Translations under genes and position numbers: made by a program
Shown: in pieces, positions 1 through 9,056 of the stretch
Layout: every line of letters starts with the position of its first letter
Position numbering within the stretch: position 1 is the first letter of the stretch
Source of the DNA: Flavobacteriales bacterium
Lineage (GTDB): Bacteria; Bacteroidota; Bacteroidia; CAIKAF01
NCBI GenBank assembly: GCA_025451295.1
Contig: JANWKQ010000126.1
Location: 1-53,589 of the forward strand
DNA: 53,589 bases
Reading direction: 5' to 3'
The notes under the pieces: model-generated
What the model was told of the DNA's origin: nothing
The model's input: the letters and a program-made list of their open reading frames with translations, nothing else
The model's database searches: none

Positions 1-2
1 AA

Positions 3-206
3 CCTTTTAGTGCCACCTGGGTATTTGATGTAGAACTGATCAAAAGATTAATTAATTACATCGAAAAAAAGGAAGCTCCCGATAAAATAAAAGAAATAGC
101 CGTGAACCAATGGAAAGATGTGGGGAACAGTAAAGTAAGTATGTTTTACTTTTTTAAAATGTTTGCGGAGCTGAGGAGAATAAAAAAATTAAGACGATCT
201 TCTTAA
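3..206 (+). CDS. Glycosyltransferase family 2, C-terminal fragment
   Basis: The window opens inside this gene; 67 codons are readable to the TAA at 204-206. The fragment carries an Ala-Thr-Trp-Val-Phe-Asp-Val-Glu-Leu string followed by a basic Trp-Lys-Asp...Gly-Asn-Ser-Lys-Val-Ser stretch. That matches the end of family 2 glycosyltransferases of the dolichyl/polyprenyl-phosphate glucosyl- or mannosyltransferase type, where the FDVEL segment closes the catalytic domain. It ends with a very basic tail (Arg/Lys-rich last 12 residues). No transmembrane segment is present in the visible part, so it is closer to the soluble ALG5/DPM-like form than to GtrB. Its stop codon shares the four bases TTAA with the stop of the convergent punA. 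The donor sugar cannot be read from this piece. Confidence 0.75.
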   Translation, partial: PFSATWVFDVELIKRLINYIEKKEAPDKIKEIAVNQWKDVGNSKVSMFYFFKMFAELRRIKKLRRSS

Positions 207-1015
207 ATTACATCGATCAACTCCTTAATGATCAAAGTCATCTTCGGCTCCTGGGCCGCAGCAACCCTTACCACATCTTCATGAGTCACTTTCACAATTT
301 TTCCTTCCACACCCAGATCTGTAATAATGGAAATGGCAAAAACCTTCAAACCCGAATGGATGGCCACGATCACTTCGGGAACCGTACTCATCCCAACAGC
401 ATCTGCGCCAATTATTTTAAGCATTTTATATTCAGCCGGAGTTTCCAGGGTAGGACCGGAGACACCTGCATAAACTCCCTTACTTAATTGAATACCATTT
501 TTTTTGGCGATCTCAAATGCCTTGTCGATCCAGGGTTGGTGATAAGTTGCACTCATATCAGGAAAACGAACACCCAACTTTACATCATTTTTTCCGTGCA
601 ACGGATTTTCCGGAAATAAATTAATATGATCACGAATTACCATCAACTCCCCAATTTCAAAATCTTGATGCATTCCACCTGCAGCGTTGGAGATAATGAG
701 ATTTTTTATGCCCAAAGCTTTCATTACTCTTACCGGAAAAGTAACCTGTTGCATAGTGTATCCTTCATAATAATGAAAACGTCCCTGCATGGCCAATACT
801 TTTTTACTTCCCAGCGTTCCATAAATGAGTTGACCCTTATGTCCTGCAACTGTTGATATTGGGAAATTTGGAATTTCGCTGTAAGGAATGGTAATTTCTA
901 TTTGGATCTCGGATGCGAGGTTCCCTAACCCGCTGCCTAAAATAATACCTGCATGTATGGGATCTTTAAATCTGGACTGGAGATAGCTGGAGGCCTGGAG
1001 AATTTGTTCGAACAT
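203..1015 (-). CDS. punA: Purine nucleoside phosphorylase (trimeric, PNP/MTAP family)
   Basis: Phosphorolysis of purine nucleosides to free base and (deoxy)ribose-1-phosphate in cytoplasmic purine salvage. The 270-residue length is normal for the trimeric low-molecular-mass class. Visible motifs: GSGLG phosphate loop (27-31), HKG (59-61), GRFHYYEGY (78-86), SNAAGG (109-114), the GPTLETPAEY segment with base-contacting Glu191, and Met209 of the ribose pocket. The base-specificity position reads Thr-Asp (Asp233) where classical inosine/guanosine enzymes have Asn. In MTAP and in engineered human PNP, Asp there favours 6-amino purines, so adenosine or methylthioadenosine use is possible. The ATG lies 50 bases inside the end of lpxK, so the two genes are probably translationally coupled in one transcript. 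The family assignment is certain, the exact substrate less so. Confidence 0.93.
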   Translation of the reverse strand: MFEQILQASSYLQSRFKDPIHAGIILGSGLGNLASEIQIEITIPYSEIPNFPISTVAGHKGQLIYGTLGSKKVLAMQGRFHYYEGYTMQQVTFPVRVMKALGIKNLIISNAAGGMHQDFEIGELMVIRDHINLFPENPLHGKNDVKLGVRFPDMSATYHQPWIDKAFEIAKKNGIQLSKGVYAGVSGPTLETPAEYKMLKIIGADAVGMSTVPEVIVAIHSGLKVFAISIITDLGVEGKIVKVTHEDVVRVAAAQEPKMTLIIKELIDVI

Positions 1016-2069
1016 AATCTAGAATACCTGATTTAAAAATTTTATACTCATCGTGATGGAACCAGGCTTCAATGCTAATAAAAAATAACGGGATTTCCTT
1101 GTAAATATCTTTTAGGGAAGGATACATAAGTCTCATCGCATCCTTTTCTGTGGTTAAAACGATCTTATTTTCCCCTGGCATTTTATGATATGCATCGACT
1201 ATTCGTTGCACATCTACCGGATTGTAGGAATGATGATCCCTAAAAGACATATGCTCCACATGTTTGAAATCTTTTTTCAGGTGATCTACCAGGGGATCAG
1301 CTTTGGCAATACCGGTTACCAATAAGACTTTATAATTTCTTTCTGAATAATATTCTTTTTCGAACAGACAAGGTTTGCCATCGTCGACTACACTATACAA
1401 TCCTCCGTATTTCATATAAGTGTAAAATACTTTTTTCGATTTATCGGGATCTATTTTATCCCGGATATGTCTTTTTTCCATGGGGCTGAAGAATTCCGGC
1501 GTTTTTGTGATGATCACAATATCTGCTCTCTCCATTCCCTTTTTGCTTTCTCGTAAATTTCCTGCCGGGAGTAAAAAATCTTTATGTCCTACATCTTTGT
1601 GATCGATGAGTAAGATAGATAAACCGGGTTTAACTGCACGGTGCTGAAACCCATCATCCATGATCACCACTTTTATTTCAGGATGTTCATTAAAAATATA
1701 TTCAATACCCTTTACCCGGTCTTTATTTACAACAACCACGTTCTGGCTATGCTTGAGTTTGATTTGTTTGGGTTCATCACCAACATCAGCTGCCGAATGT
1801 TCCGTTTTTACCTCGATAAGTTCAGTGGTTTGCCGCCGGTATCCCCTGCTTAAAACAGCCGACTTGATCTTTTCTGCATTAAAAAGATCTACCAGCATTT
1901 CGGTATGGGGGGTTTTGCCGGTACCTCCGGTGGTAAGATTACCAACAACGATGACAGGTTTATCAAATTCTCTTGACTGAAGTTTCCCATTGTCGTACAT
2001 GCGGTTTCTCATGCCGACAACTGCGCCGTATACAGGTGAAAAGGGTAATAGTAACTTCCTTAACTTCAT
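966..2069 (-). CDS. lpxK: Tetraacyldisaccharide 4'-kinase
   Basis: Phosphorylates the 4' position of the lipid A disaccharide precursor at the inner membrane, the sixth step of the Raetz pathway. A hydrophobic N-terminal segment is followed by the P-loop GNLTTGGTGKTPHTE (about residue 43-57 from the chosen start), then an MDDGFQHR motif and a DHHSY segment, all diagnostic of LpxK. The ATG at 2069 is preferred over a TTG three codons upstream, giving 367 residues, slightly longer than the E. coli enzyme as is usual in Bacteroidota. It overlaps punA by 50 bases. Its presence means the organism makes a conventional lipid A outer membrane. The 276 bases between this start and the divergent 2346 gene hold no further gene that I can see. 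Confidence 0.93.
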   Translation of the reverse strand: MKLRKLLLPFSPVYGAVVGMRNRMYDNGKLQSREFDKPVIVVGNLTTGGTGKTPHTEMLVDLFNAEKIKSAVLSRGYRRQTTELIEVKTEHSAADVGDEPKQIKLKHSQNVVVVNKDRVKGIEYIFNEHPEIKVVIMDDGFQHRAVKPGLSILLIDHKDVGHKDFLLPAGNLRESKKGMERADIVIITKTPEFFSPMEKRHIRDKIDPDKSKKVFYTYMKYGGLYSVVDDGKPCLFEKEYYSERNYKVLLVTGIAKADPLVDHLKKDFKHVEHMSFRDHHSYNPVDVQRIVDAYHKMPGENKIVLTTEKDAMRLMYPSLKDIYKEIPLFFISIEAWFHHDEYKIFKSGILDYVRTNSPGLQLSPVQI

Positions 2070-2271
2070 TACTGGCAAGTTTTGGGACTAGGCCTTAGCT
2101 CAAATTAAGCTATAATATTTGAACGGTGTGGGTTAGGAAAAGTTTAACTTTTCAAAGCTAAAATGTTAATAAGGCCATAGAGGGACCTGTTTTATTGAAA
2201 TTTTAATAATGGATTAGCTAATCTTTTTTCGCAAGAAACCACCTTTTGAACTTCTGTTGGCATGGGGATAG

Positions 2272-2298
2272 GAGGGGTACCCTTTTCCGTTGCCCCTC
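2272..2298. other. Small GC-rich hairpin in divergent spacer
   Basis: Six-base arms GAGGGG (2272-2277) and CCCCTC (2293-2298) enclose a 15-base loop in the spacer between lpxK and the Nif3-like gene. There is no T-run on either side, so it is not a convincing terminator. Just downstream, TACTTTAG at 2320-2327 is one base off the Bacteroidota -7 consensus TAnnTTTG and may be the start signal for the rightward gene, but no matching -33 TTG is correctly spaced. Confidence 0.3.
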
Positions 2299-2345
2299 GT
2301 CAATCCTATAAAAAAATCCTACTTTAGCCTTCCATTTTATCAAAC

Positions 2346-3437
2346 ATGAAAGTAAACGAAGTCGTTAATTATCTTGAATCCATTGCTCCGCCTGCCTATC
2401 AGGAAGATTATGACAATGCGGGATTGATCACCTCTCATTCGAACGAAATTACGGGTATACTTGTGTCGCTCGACTGTATCGAAACAGTCATTGATGAGGC
2501 GGTGGAACGTGGATGTAACATGGTAGTAGCCCATCATCCCATTGTTTTTAGAGGGTTGAAGCGTTTTACCGGGAAAAATTATGTGGAACGTACACTCATC
2601 AAAGCCATTAAAAATGAAGTGGCTATTTATGCAATCCATACGAATTTTGATAATGTGCAGACTGGTGTGAATGCTAAGATTGCAGATCTTTTAGGACTCC
2701 AGAATCAACGGATACTAAGTCCTAAAAAGGGTTTACTTACCAAGCTCCATACATTTGTACCAAAAGATGCTGCGAATAAAGTAAGAACCGCCCTTTTTGC
2801 TGCCGGTGCTGGAAATATTGGAAACTATAATGAATGCAGTTTTAATGTGGAAGGGTTGGGTACTTTTAAAGCCGGAGCAGGCACGCAGCCTTATGTTGGC
2901 AAGATCAATGAACAGCATCAGGAGCCTGAAACCAAAATGGAGGTGATCTTTCCGAGTCATTTATCGGTTCAGGTAGTAAAGGCTTTGAAAGAAGCCCATC
3001 CTTATGAGGAAGTAGCCTACGACCTGGTTCAATTATCGAATGAGTATTCACAAATCGGAAGCGGAATGATTGGCGATCTTCCTGATTCAGAGGATTTAAT
3101 GAAATTTCTAACCCGGGTAAAAAAACAGTTTGACTGTGGGGCGATTAAGTATACCCATGGGATCAATAAACCGGTTAAAAAAATAGCCATTTGCGGAGGA
3201 GCCGGATTTTTCCTGCTTTCAGGTGCCATTGCTGCCGGAGCCGATGTTTTTTTAACCAGCGATATCAAGTACCATGAATTCTTTGATGCAGAGGATAAAA
3301 TTGTATTGGCGGACATGGGACACTTTGAAAGTGAGCAATTTACGACTGATCTCCTGGTATCCGAACTTACAAAAAAATTTACTACCTTTGCCGTCCTTCA
3401 GGTAAAAATAAATACAAATCCAGTAAAATATCTTTAA
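2346..3437 (+). CDS. Nif3-like dinuclear metal-centre protein (YbgI/YqfO family)
   Basis: Cytoplasmic member of the Nif3/DUF34 family, proteins that form hexameric rings with a two-metal site. A GTP cyclohydrolase I type 2 activity has been proposed for some members, but the physiological role is unsettled. Metal-ligand motifs are clear: VAHHPIVF (His63-His64), HTNFDN (98-103 with Asp102), and near the end an Asp-Met-Gly-His-Phe-Glu-Ser-Glu motif. At 363 residues it has the insertion of roughly 110 residues (about 127-240, PII/CutA-like, containing a HPYEEVAYD motif) found in the long Gram-positive and Bacteroidota forms and absent from E. coli YbgI. It is followed after 2 bases by the zinc-ribbon gene; this pair is common in Bacteroidota and implies co-translation. 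Confidence 0.9.
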   Translation: MKVNEVVNYLESIAPPAYQEDYDNAGLITSHSNEITGILVSLDCIETVIDEAVERGCNMVVAHHPIVFRGLKRFTGKNYVERTLIKAIKNEVAIYAIHTNFDNVQTGVNAKIADLLGLQNQRILSPKKGLLTKLHTFVPKDAANKVRTALFAAGAGNIGNYNECSFNVEGLGTFKAGAGTQPYVGKINEQHQEPETKMEVIFPSHLSVQVVKALKEAHPYEEVAYDLVQLSNEYSQIGSGMIGDLPDSEDLMKFLTRVKKQFDCGAIKYTHGINKPVKKIAICGGAGFFLLSGAIAAGADVFLTSDIKYHEFFDAEDKIVLADMGHFESEQFTTDLLVSELTKKFTTFAVLQVKINTNPVKYL

Positions 3438-3439
3438 AC

Positions 3440-4228
3440 ATGGCTAAGAAAGAAGCAACTGTAGCAAAGGACCTTACTATTGAACAGAAATTACGTGCTT
3501 TATTTGATCTTCAGTTAGTAGACAGTCGGATTGATAAAATAAGAACCATTCGTGGTGAGTTACATCTTGAAGTACAAGACCTCGAAGATGAAATTGCAGG
3601 TCTTGACACCAGGGTTCAAAAACAAAAGCAGGAATTAACTTCATTGGAGCATGAGATCGTAGGTAAGAAAAATGCCATTAAGGAATCTCAGAGTCTGATA
3701 AAAAAATACGAACAACAACAACAAAATGTTCGAAACAATCGTGAGTTTGATTCATTGTCAAAAGAAATGGAATTCCAGAATCTTGAAATTCAGTTGGCAG
3801 AGAAAAGGATCAAAGAATTTAAATTCAAGATTGAAGGTGTAAAAGCTGCTATTGATGAACTTACTTCGAAACATGATGATCGTAAGAATGATCTGAAGCA
3901 TAAAAAAGCGGAGCTTGATGATATCATCGAAGAAACCAAAAAAGAAGAAGACAGCTTGCAGAAATTATCAAATGAATTCGAAAAAAATATCGAAGACAGA
4001 TATTTAACTGCTTATAAAAGGATTCGTCATAATTCATTCAATGGAATGGCGGTAGTTGCTGTGGAACGTGATAGCTGCGGAGGATGTTTCAATAAGATCC
4101 CACCACAACGTCAATTGGATATTGCCCAACGAAAAAAGATCATTGTATGCGAACATTGCGGAAGAGTGTTGGTTGATCTAGTATTAGCGTCAGAGGAATC
4201 CGAGAAGATCGACAAGAAGATTAAATAA
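3440..4228 (+). CDS. Coiled-coil hairpin protein with C4 zinc ribbon (CdsZ/CT398-like)
   Basis: 262 residues. Positions about 15-195 form a long antiparallel coiled coil, with heptads rich in Glu, Lys and Leu. The C-terminus is a C4 zinc ribbon with Cys213-x2-Cys216 and Cys237-x2-Cys240. This is the architecture of the Pfam zf-RING_7 family, which includes chlamydial CT398/CdsZ. Binding to nucleic acid, RNA polymerase factors or type III secretion proteins has been suggested for different members, with no agreed function. The gene sits 2 bases after the Nif3-like gene and ends 24 bases before a strong terminator, so the two form a closed two-gene operon. In Bacteroidota the pairing is conserved, which suggests a shared role, but none can be read from sequence. 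Confidence 0.85.
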   Translation: MAKKEATVAKDLTIEQKLRALFDLQLVDSRIDKIRTIRGELHLEVQDLEDEIAGLDTRVQKQKQELTSLEHEIVGKKNAIKESQSLIKKYEQQQQNVRNNREFDSLSKEMEFQNLEIQLAEKRIKEFKFKIEGVKAAIDELTSKHDDRKNDLKHKKAELDDIIEETKKEEDSLQKLSNEFEKNIEDRYLTAYKRIRHNSFNGMAVVAVERDSCGGCFNKIPPQRQLDIAQRKKIIVCEHCGRVLVDLVLASEESEKIDKKIK

Positions 4229-4251
4229 TTTTGTTATCCAATAAATATTGT

Positions 4252-4280
4252 AAGCCTTCCCGATTCGGGAGGGCTTTTTT
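4252..4280 (+). terminator. Rho-independent terminator after the Nif3/zinc-ribbon operon
   Basis: Stem AGCCTTCCCG (4253-4262) pairs with CGGGAGGGCT (4266-4275) across an ATT loop with one G-U-type mismatch, and T6 follows at 4275-4280. It is placed 24 bases after the stop of the upstream gene. Confidence 0.9.
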
Positions 4281-4338
4281 ATTTGGATGACTTATCTGTT
4301 TCGCGATAGTTGTTGGACAGCTATGTTTTGTCTCGATC

Positions 4339-4426
4339 CGAAGCACGAATAGAAAACACGAACTTCCGAATTTATACGAGTAAAGTCTGTTCGCGGTTCA
4401 TACATTCGTAAAGAGTTCGTACTTCG
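4339..4426. repeat. Imperfect inverted repeat in inter-terminator spacer
   Basis: Eleven-base arms CGAAGCACGAA (4339-4349) and TTCGTACTTCG (4416-4426) match in 10 of 11 positions and flank 66 bases. Several further CGAA/TTCG words lie between. The stretch lies between two terminators that point at each other, so no known gene needs it. It could be a small folded RNA or the remains of a repeat; there is no coding frame in it. Confidence 0.4.
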
Positions 4427-4433
4427 CAGGTAT

Positions 4434-4466
4434 AAAAAAGACCCGCGGAGAGCTCCACGGGCCTTT
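4434..4466 (-). terminator. Rho-independent terminator of the RND efflux operon
   Basis: Read on the minus strand, the stem CCCGTGGAG/CTCCGCGGG (one mismatch, loop CT) is followed by TCTTTTTT. It lies 27-59 bases beyond the permease stop codon at 4493 and closes the leftward efflux operon. Confidence 0.88.
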
Positions 4467-4492
4467 ACTAAACCAACCTAACCTATGAAATT

Positions 4493-7400
4493 TTACGAGG
4501 ATACCTTAGTGAACCATTTGCCCACGGGGATAAATATTTTATGTTTCACTTTGTAAGCCAGAATATACATACAAGGTACCACCAGCAATGTAAGGAAAGT
4601 AGCCACCGTTAATCCGAAGATGATCGTCCATGCCAAAGGTCCCCAGAATGCTACATTATCCCCACCCAAATGAATATGTGGATTACCATGTGATAGCAAG
4701 CTTCCAAAATCAATATTCAACCCAATCGCCAATGGAATTAATCCTAGGATTGCGGCTAATGCAGTAAGTATTACAGGTGTCATTCTGGTTGCACCGGCTT
4801 CTATAACGGCCTCATAAACACCCAATCCTCTTGCTCTTAATTCATCCGTAAATTCGATCAATAGAATTCCATTTCTAATAACGATACCTGCCAATGCGAA
4901 AACACCTACACCCGTCATTACGATTGACATATTCATTCCAGAAATCGTAAATCCAAAGAAAATACCGATCAAGCTGAACAATACCGTACTAAAAATCAAC
5001 AATGGTTTCACAGCAGAATTGAACTGAATAACCATAATTAAAAACATTAAAGCCAAGGCACCTAAGAAAGCAATCCCTAAAAAGTCGGAAGTTTCTTTTT
5101 GATCTTCCTGCTGCCCTGTGATCTTAATTTCATAACCGGTAGGTTTGTCATATTCGTCAATTACCTGCTGAATAATTTTATTGATTCCTGCCGGTGGAAC
5201 TCCGGTCATTACTTTAGATGAGAGATTTACAACCCGGCTTTGATTTTTTCTATTGATCAGGTTGAAGGACTCTATCCTTTTTACGTTGGTAAGAGCTGAG
5301 ATTGGCACTTGCTTAAATCGTCCTGTAGCCATATCCATAAATGAAACATCCACATTGGTGAGTTGATTTACATTCTGGCGATACTCAGGTTTTAAACGTA
5401 GAATGATGGGCACATCTTCCTCGGCTCCTTTTAATTTAGATACTTCCTTGCCGAATAAAGCTGTTCTCAGTTCCAAACCAACTTGCACTGTTGTTACACC
5501 CTCTGATTCCATTTTAACAGGATCGGTTTGTATAATAAATTCAGGCTTTCTTCTTTGAAGGTCTGATTTTAATTCAACCAATCCCGGGATATTCTCATTT
5601 TCTATCTTTTGTTTGAGATCTTTCGAAATGGAATCGAGCATGTTGAAATCGTCTCCTGTTATTTCGATGTTTACTGGTGGTCCCGTAGGTGGCCCGGCAG
5701 ATTCTTTATCTACATTAATCATCACTCCGCTAATAGGTTCATCGGCAAATTTTTGTCGAATAGCCTCCAACGTTTTTCGTGTACTGAAATTTTTTCTTTC
5801 AGAAAATCTAACGAAAGCGACTGTTATCCTAACTTTATGTGGAGTAGGCACCCTGTCTGGATTTTGAGGATCCCCGGCATTTAATCCAATGTTGGTAATG
5901 ATCGATTCAATGTTTGGGTTATCTGTGCCAACCACTTCATATATTTTCTTTTCCAAAATTTTGGCTACCGAATCAGTTACTGAGGCATCAGACCCCATTG
6001 GTAGTTCAGCATATACATAGGTGAAGTTTGGTTCAGGATCTGGAAAAAAATCGGGACTGTTACTGGTCTTCGCAAATATCACAAAACTTGATACCAATAA
6101 AGTCAACGAACCAATGACTGCAAATACGGGCACCCATTTGCTCACTAAAAAGCTGATGACTTTCCTATATAAACGGGTGATTTTGGGCCATAATTTATCC
6201 TGAAATAATCGGATCAATTTATTGAGTACAAAATGATGAAATACCACCATCACCGCACTGAACAATAATAGGTTTGCCAAACCAGGGCTTTTAAATAAAT
6301 GAAAGATAAGTCCAAGGAATGCTAAAATGATGGCCGCAAGCAGGGTCTTTTTAATTTTAGGTTTATGCAAATGTTCATCCTTTTTCATAAAGGAAACTGC
6401 AAATACCGGATTGATAACAAATGCCACAAACAAGGAGGCCCCTAGTGTAATAATTAATGTAATTGGAATATATGACATGAATTTACCAACCACGCCTGGC
6501 CAGAATAATAATGGAACAAACGGTCCGAGGGTAGTTAATGTTCCTGCAAGAACGGGGACAAAAACTTCTCCTGCACCATATTTAGCCGCTTGTTCTATAT
6601 TAAACGGATATTTATGCAAAAGCCGGTGTGTGTTTTCAATGACAACAATGGCGTCATCTACAATAATTCCGAGCGCCAGAAGGAACGAGAACAATACAAT
6701 TACGTTCAAAGTAAAATCTAATCCTGGCATTATCATGAATGCAATGAAGGAGGATAGAGGTCCTGCCAATGCTACAAAGAACGCAGATTTAAAGCCCATA
6801 AAGAACATCAGTACCACCAATACCAAAATAAATCCAATGATAACGGTATTAATCAGGTCGGCCAACTGAACCCTGGTTTGGTTAGATTGATCTCCGGTAA
6901 TAATTATATCAATATTATCCGGAAATTTTGTTTCTTTAAATGTTGCAATTATTTTTTTTATTTCATCAGAAGCCTGAATAAGATTTTCTCCACTTCGTTT
7001 AATTACATTCAGCGTAATCACTTGTTTGCCATCCAAACGTGCATAGTCCTGTTTTTCTTTAAATCCGTCCTTAATATCCGCAAAGTCACCTAACATGGCT
7101 GTGGTTCCGGTAAATGAACGAATGACCAAAGACTCCAAACTTTTTGGATCGGTTACCTGACCTGTTACTCTTACATTTCTTCTAACACCATCCTCAATTA
7201 CTTCACCACCTGAAATGTTTACATTCCTTCGTCCGACAGACGCTTCGATATCACCAAAAGTAATACCGGCTTGCTGCATTTTGTACAAATCCACTTCAAT
7301 ATGTACTTCTCTTTCAAGACCACCCACTTTGTCAACTCTTGTAATTTGAGGTAGGGTTTCAATTTTTTCTTCGAGGTCCTTGGCATATTTCTCCAGCTTA

Positions 7401-7876
7401 TCCAGTGGAAGGGTACTCGCCAGGTTGATATTCATGATGGGCATTTCAGAAATATCAAATTCCTGGATACTCGATTCATTTGTTAGATCAGCAGGTAAAT
7501 CACTTTTTGATTTATCAACGGCATCCTGCACTTTTTGCTTGGCCATTTGCACTTTAATACCAGTGCCAAACTCTACGGTAATAATAGAAACATCACTCAA
7601 GGATTGTGAAGTTACTTTTTTCACCCCGTTAATTGATTTAAGCTGTTTTTCGATGGGTTTGGAAATAAAATTCTCAATGTCCTCAGGTGTATTTCCCGGA
7701 TAAATAGTGACTACCGAAATGGTTGGCACCACAATGTCCGGGAACTGTTCTTTTGGGATGCGGATATACGAAACAATACCTGCTATTGAAATAAGAATGG
7801 TGATTACATAAACGGCAGTACGGTTTTTAATACACCAGTTTGTAAATTTCAGTTCTTTTAATTTTTCCATTTCCAT
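4493..7876 (-). CDS. RND family efflux permease (AcrB/MexB/CusA superfamily)
   Basis: Proton-driven inner-membrane pump of a tripartite efflux system. The 1127 residues have the RND plan: TM1 (about 20-38), a large periplasmic loop (40-335), TM2-6 (340-490), a second periplasmic loop (about 600-890) and TM8-12. The proton-relay Asp pair is visible in LGIIVDDAIVVIE (Asp407-Asp408). It is about 80 residues longer than AcrB because residues 505-550 insert an extra hydrophobic pair (AAIILAFLGLIFHL and ANLLLFSAVMVVFHH) before the TM7 region. This extension occurs in Bacteroidota HAE1-like pumps. It is the last gene of tetR-tolC-MFP-permease, 19 bases after the MFP. Drug, dye or bile-type substrates are more likely than metals, since the Met-rich CusA signature is absent. 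The specific substrate is unknown. Confidence 0.93.
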   Translation of the reverse strand: MEMEKLKELKFTNWCIKNRTAVYVITILISIAGIVSYIRIPKEQFPDIVVPTISVVTIYPGNTPEDIENFISKPIEKQLKSINGVKKVTSQSLSDVSIITVEFGTGIKVQMAKQKVQDAVDKSKSDLPADLTNESSIQEFDISEMPIMNINLASTLPLDKLEKYAKDLEEKIETLPQITRVDKVGGLEREVHIEVDLYKMQQAGITFGDIEASVGRRNVNISGGEVIEDGVRRNVRVTGQVTDPKSLESLVIRSFTGTTAMLGDFADIKDGFKEKQDYARLDGKQVITLNVIKRSGENLIQASDEIKKIIATFKETKFPDNIDIIITGDQSNQTRVQLADLINTVIIGFILVLVVLMFFMGFKSAFFVALAGPLSSFIAFMIMPGLDFTLNVIVLFSFLLALGIIVDDAIVVIENTHRLLHKYPFNIEQAAKYGAGEVFVPVLAGTLTTLGPFVPLLFWPGVVGKFMSYIPITLIITLGASLFVAFVINPVFAVSFMKKDEHLHKPKIKKTLLAAIILAFLGLIFHLFKSPGLANLLLFSAVMVVFHHFVLNKLIRLFQDKLWPKITRLYRKVISFLVSKWVPVFAVIGSLTLLVSSFVIFAKTSNSPDFFPDPEPNFTYVYAELPMGSDASVTDSVAKILEKKIYEVVGTDNPNIESIITNIGLNAGDPQNPDRVPTPHKVRITVAFVRFSERKNFSTRKTLEAIRQKFADEPISGVMINVDKESAGPPTGPPVNIEITGDDFNMLDSISKDLKQKIENENIPGLVELKSDLQRRKPEFIIQTDPVKMESEGVTTVQVGLELRTALFGKEVSKLKGAEEDVPIILRLKPEYRQNVNQLTNVDVSFMDMATGRFKQVPISALTNVKRIESFNLINRKNQSRVVNLSSKVMTGVPPAGINKIIQQVIDEYDKPTGYEIKITGQQEDQKETSDFLGIAFLGALALMFLIMVIQFNSAVKPLLIFSTVLFSLIGIFFGFTISGMNMSIVMTGVGVFALAGIVIRNGILLIEFTDELRARGLGVYEAVIEAGATRMTPVILTALAAILGLIPLAIGLNIDFGSLLSHGNPHIHLGGDNVAFWGPLAWTIIFGLTVATFLTLLVVPCMYILAYKVKHKIFIPVGKWFTKVSS

Positions 7877-7895
7877 AGGAAAGTGGTGTATTTAA

Positions 7896-9035
7896 TTAGT
7901 TAGTGATAATAATTTGTCCGTCTACTAAATCTTGAAATCCATCAGTAATAATTGTATCCCCCTCTTTGATACCAGATTTTACCACGGTACTTCCGCCATA
8001 GTCGGTTCCTGTTTCTATATCCACCTTTTTTGCTTGGAGCGTACCGTTTTTCTGTTTTTCGGCAATCAGAATGTATGGAGAGCCATCAATATTTTTTTGA
8101 ATGATCTTGGATGGGATTACCAATGCATTTTCGATGGTCTCATCATTGATTTTGATTTTGGCAATCAGATTCGGCCGCAAGAATTTCTCTCTGTTATCCA
8201 ATTTAATATCAACCTGAAAAGATCTTGATTGTGAACTTACCACCTGGCTCACGAAGCTGATCTTGGCTTCGAAAGACTTATCAATATCCGGGATATAAAC
8301 ATTCACCAACGCTCCTTTTTTTACCTTGCTGATATAAGTATCCGACACCTTGGCTGTAGCTTTCATATTGTCGAGATTCACCACACGGATCCCGTTATAA
8401 CCTGGTGAGGCCATTTCTCCAAGTTTAACTGTAATCTCATCCACAGTTCCACTAAAGGGAGCAATTACATTGGACATGTTGATCTGCCCCTGGATTGCTT
8501 TTCTTCTGGCCTGGAGACTTTCCATTTGGGTTTTTGCCTGTAAATATTGTATCTCACTACCGATTTTTTGATCCCAAAGTCTTTTTTGTTTTTCATAGGC
8601 AATAGTAGCCAGATCAAGTGCAGCATTTACCTCCACCAATGTGCTTTGTAAAGCAGATGATTCAGCTGAAGCCATCACCGTTCCTCTGCCTACCTTGTCA
8701 CCCACCTTTACATTGATCCGGGTTATTAATCCAGGATTTGCGGGACTCACAAAGGCATTTTCGTCAGAATCAACAGTTCCTTGTAATTCAATAAAATGCT
8801 GAAATGGCTGTACCTTTACCACCATCATATTAACAAGCTTTTTCTTTGAACCTTTATCAGAAGTATCGTTTTTGGCGATATATGCTTCAAGGGTTGCAAT
8901 TTTTTTCTGAAGCTCCACAAGATCCTGCTTGTATTTGGCAAGTTCTTCTTTCTTCTTTTCCAGATCAGATTTGCCAGAACCCCCGCATGCAAAAAAGAGA
9001 ACTGAAAGAGCTAAGATGGTAGTAAAACGTTTCAT
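7896..9035 (-). CDS. RND efflux periplasmic adaptor (membrane fusion protein)
   Basis: Adaptor linking the RND permease to the outer-membrane channel. The N-terminus MKRFTTILALSVLFFACGG is a lipoprotein signal with the acylated Cys at residue 17. It is followed by an unusual charged coiled-coil stretch (about 24-60) ahead of the first barrel-sandwich half (AFVSPANPGLITRINVKVGD, about 93-112). An alpha-hairpin (about 120-180), the second lipoyl half (VIAPFSGTVDEITVKLGEMA) and a beta-barrel plus membrane-proximal domain complete the AcrA/MexA order. 379 residues is normal. It sits between tolC (21 bases) and the permease (19 bases). The extra coiled coil before the lipoyl domain is the only departure from the textbook family. 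Confidence 0.93.
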   Translation of the reverse strand: MKRFTTILALSVLFFACGGSGKSDLEKKKEELAKYKQDLVELQKKIATLEAYIAKNDTSDKGSKKKLVNMMVVKVQPFQHFIELQGTVDSDENAFVSPANPGLITRINVKVGDKVGRGTVMASAESSALQSTLVEVNAALDLATIAYEKQKRLWDQKIGSEIQYLQAKTQMESLQARRKAIQGQINMSNVIAPFSGTVDEITVKLGEMASPGYNGIRVVNLDNMKATAKVSDTYISKVKKGALVNVYIPDIDKSFEAKISFVSQVVSSQSRSFQVDIKLDNREKFLRPNLIAKIKINDETIENALVIPSKIIQKNIDGSPYILIAEKQKNGTLQAKKVDIETGTDYGGSTVVKSGIKEGDTIITDGFQDLVDGQIIITN

Positions 9036-9056
9036 TTGTACAGGTAATTTAGTTGA

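Noticed and set aside
6327..6869. 180-codon ORF on the plus strand within the RND permease gene
   Set aside because: It lies entirely antisense to a clear RND permease with conserved motifs, has no start context, and its composition follows the third-position bias of the permease.
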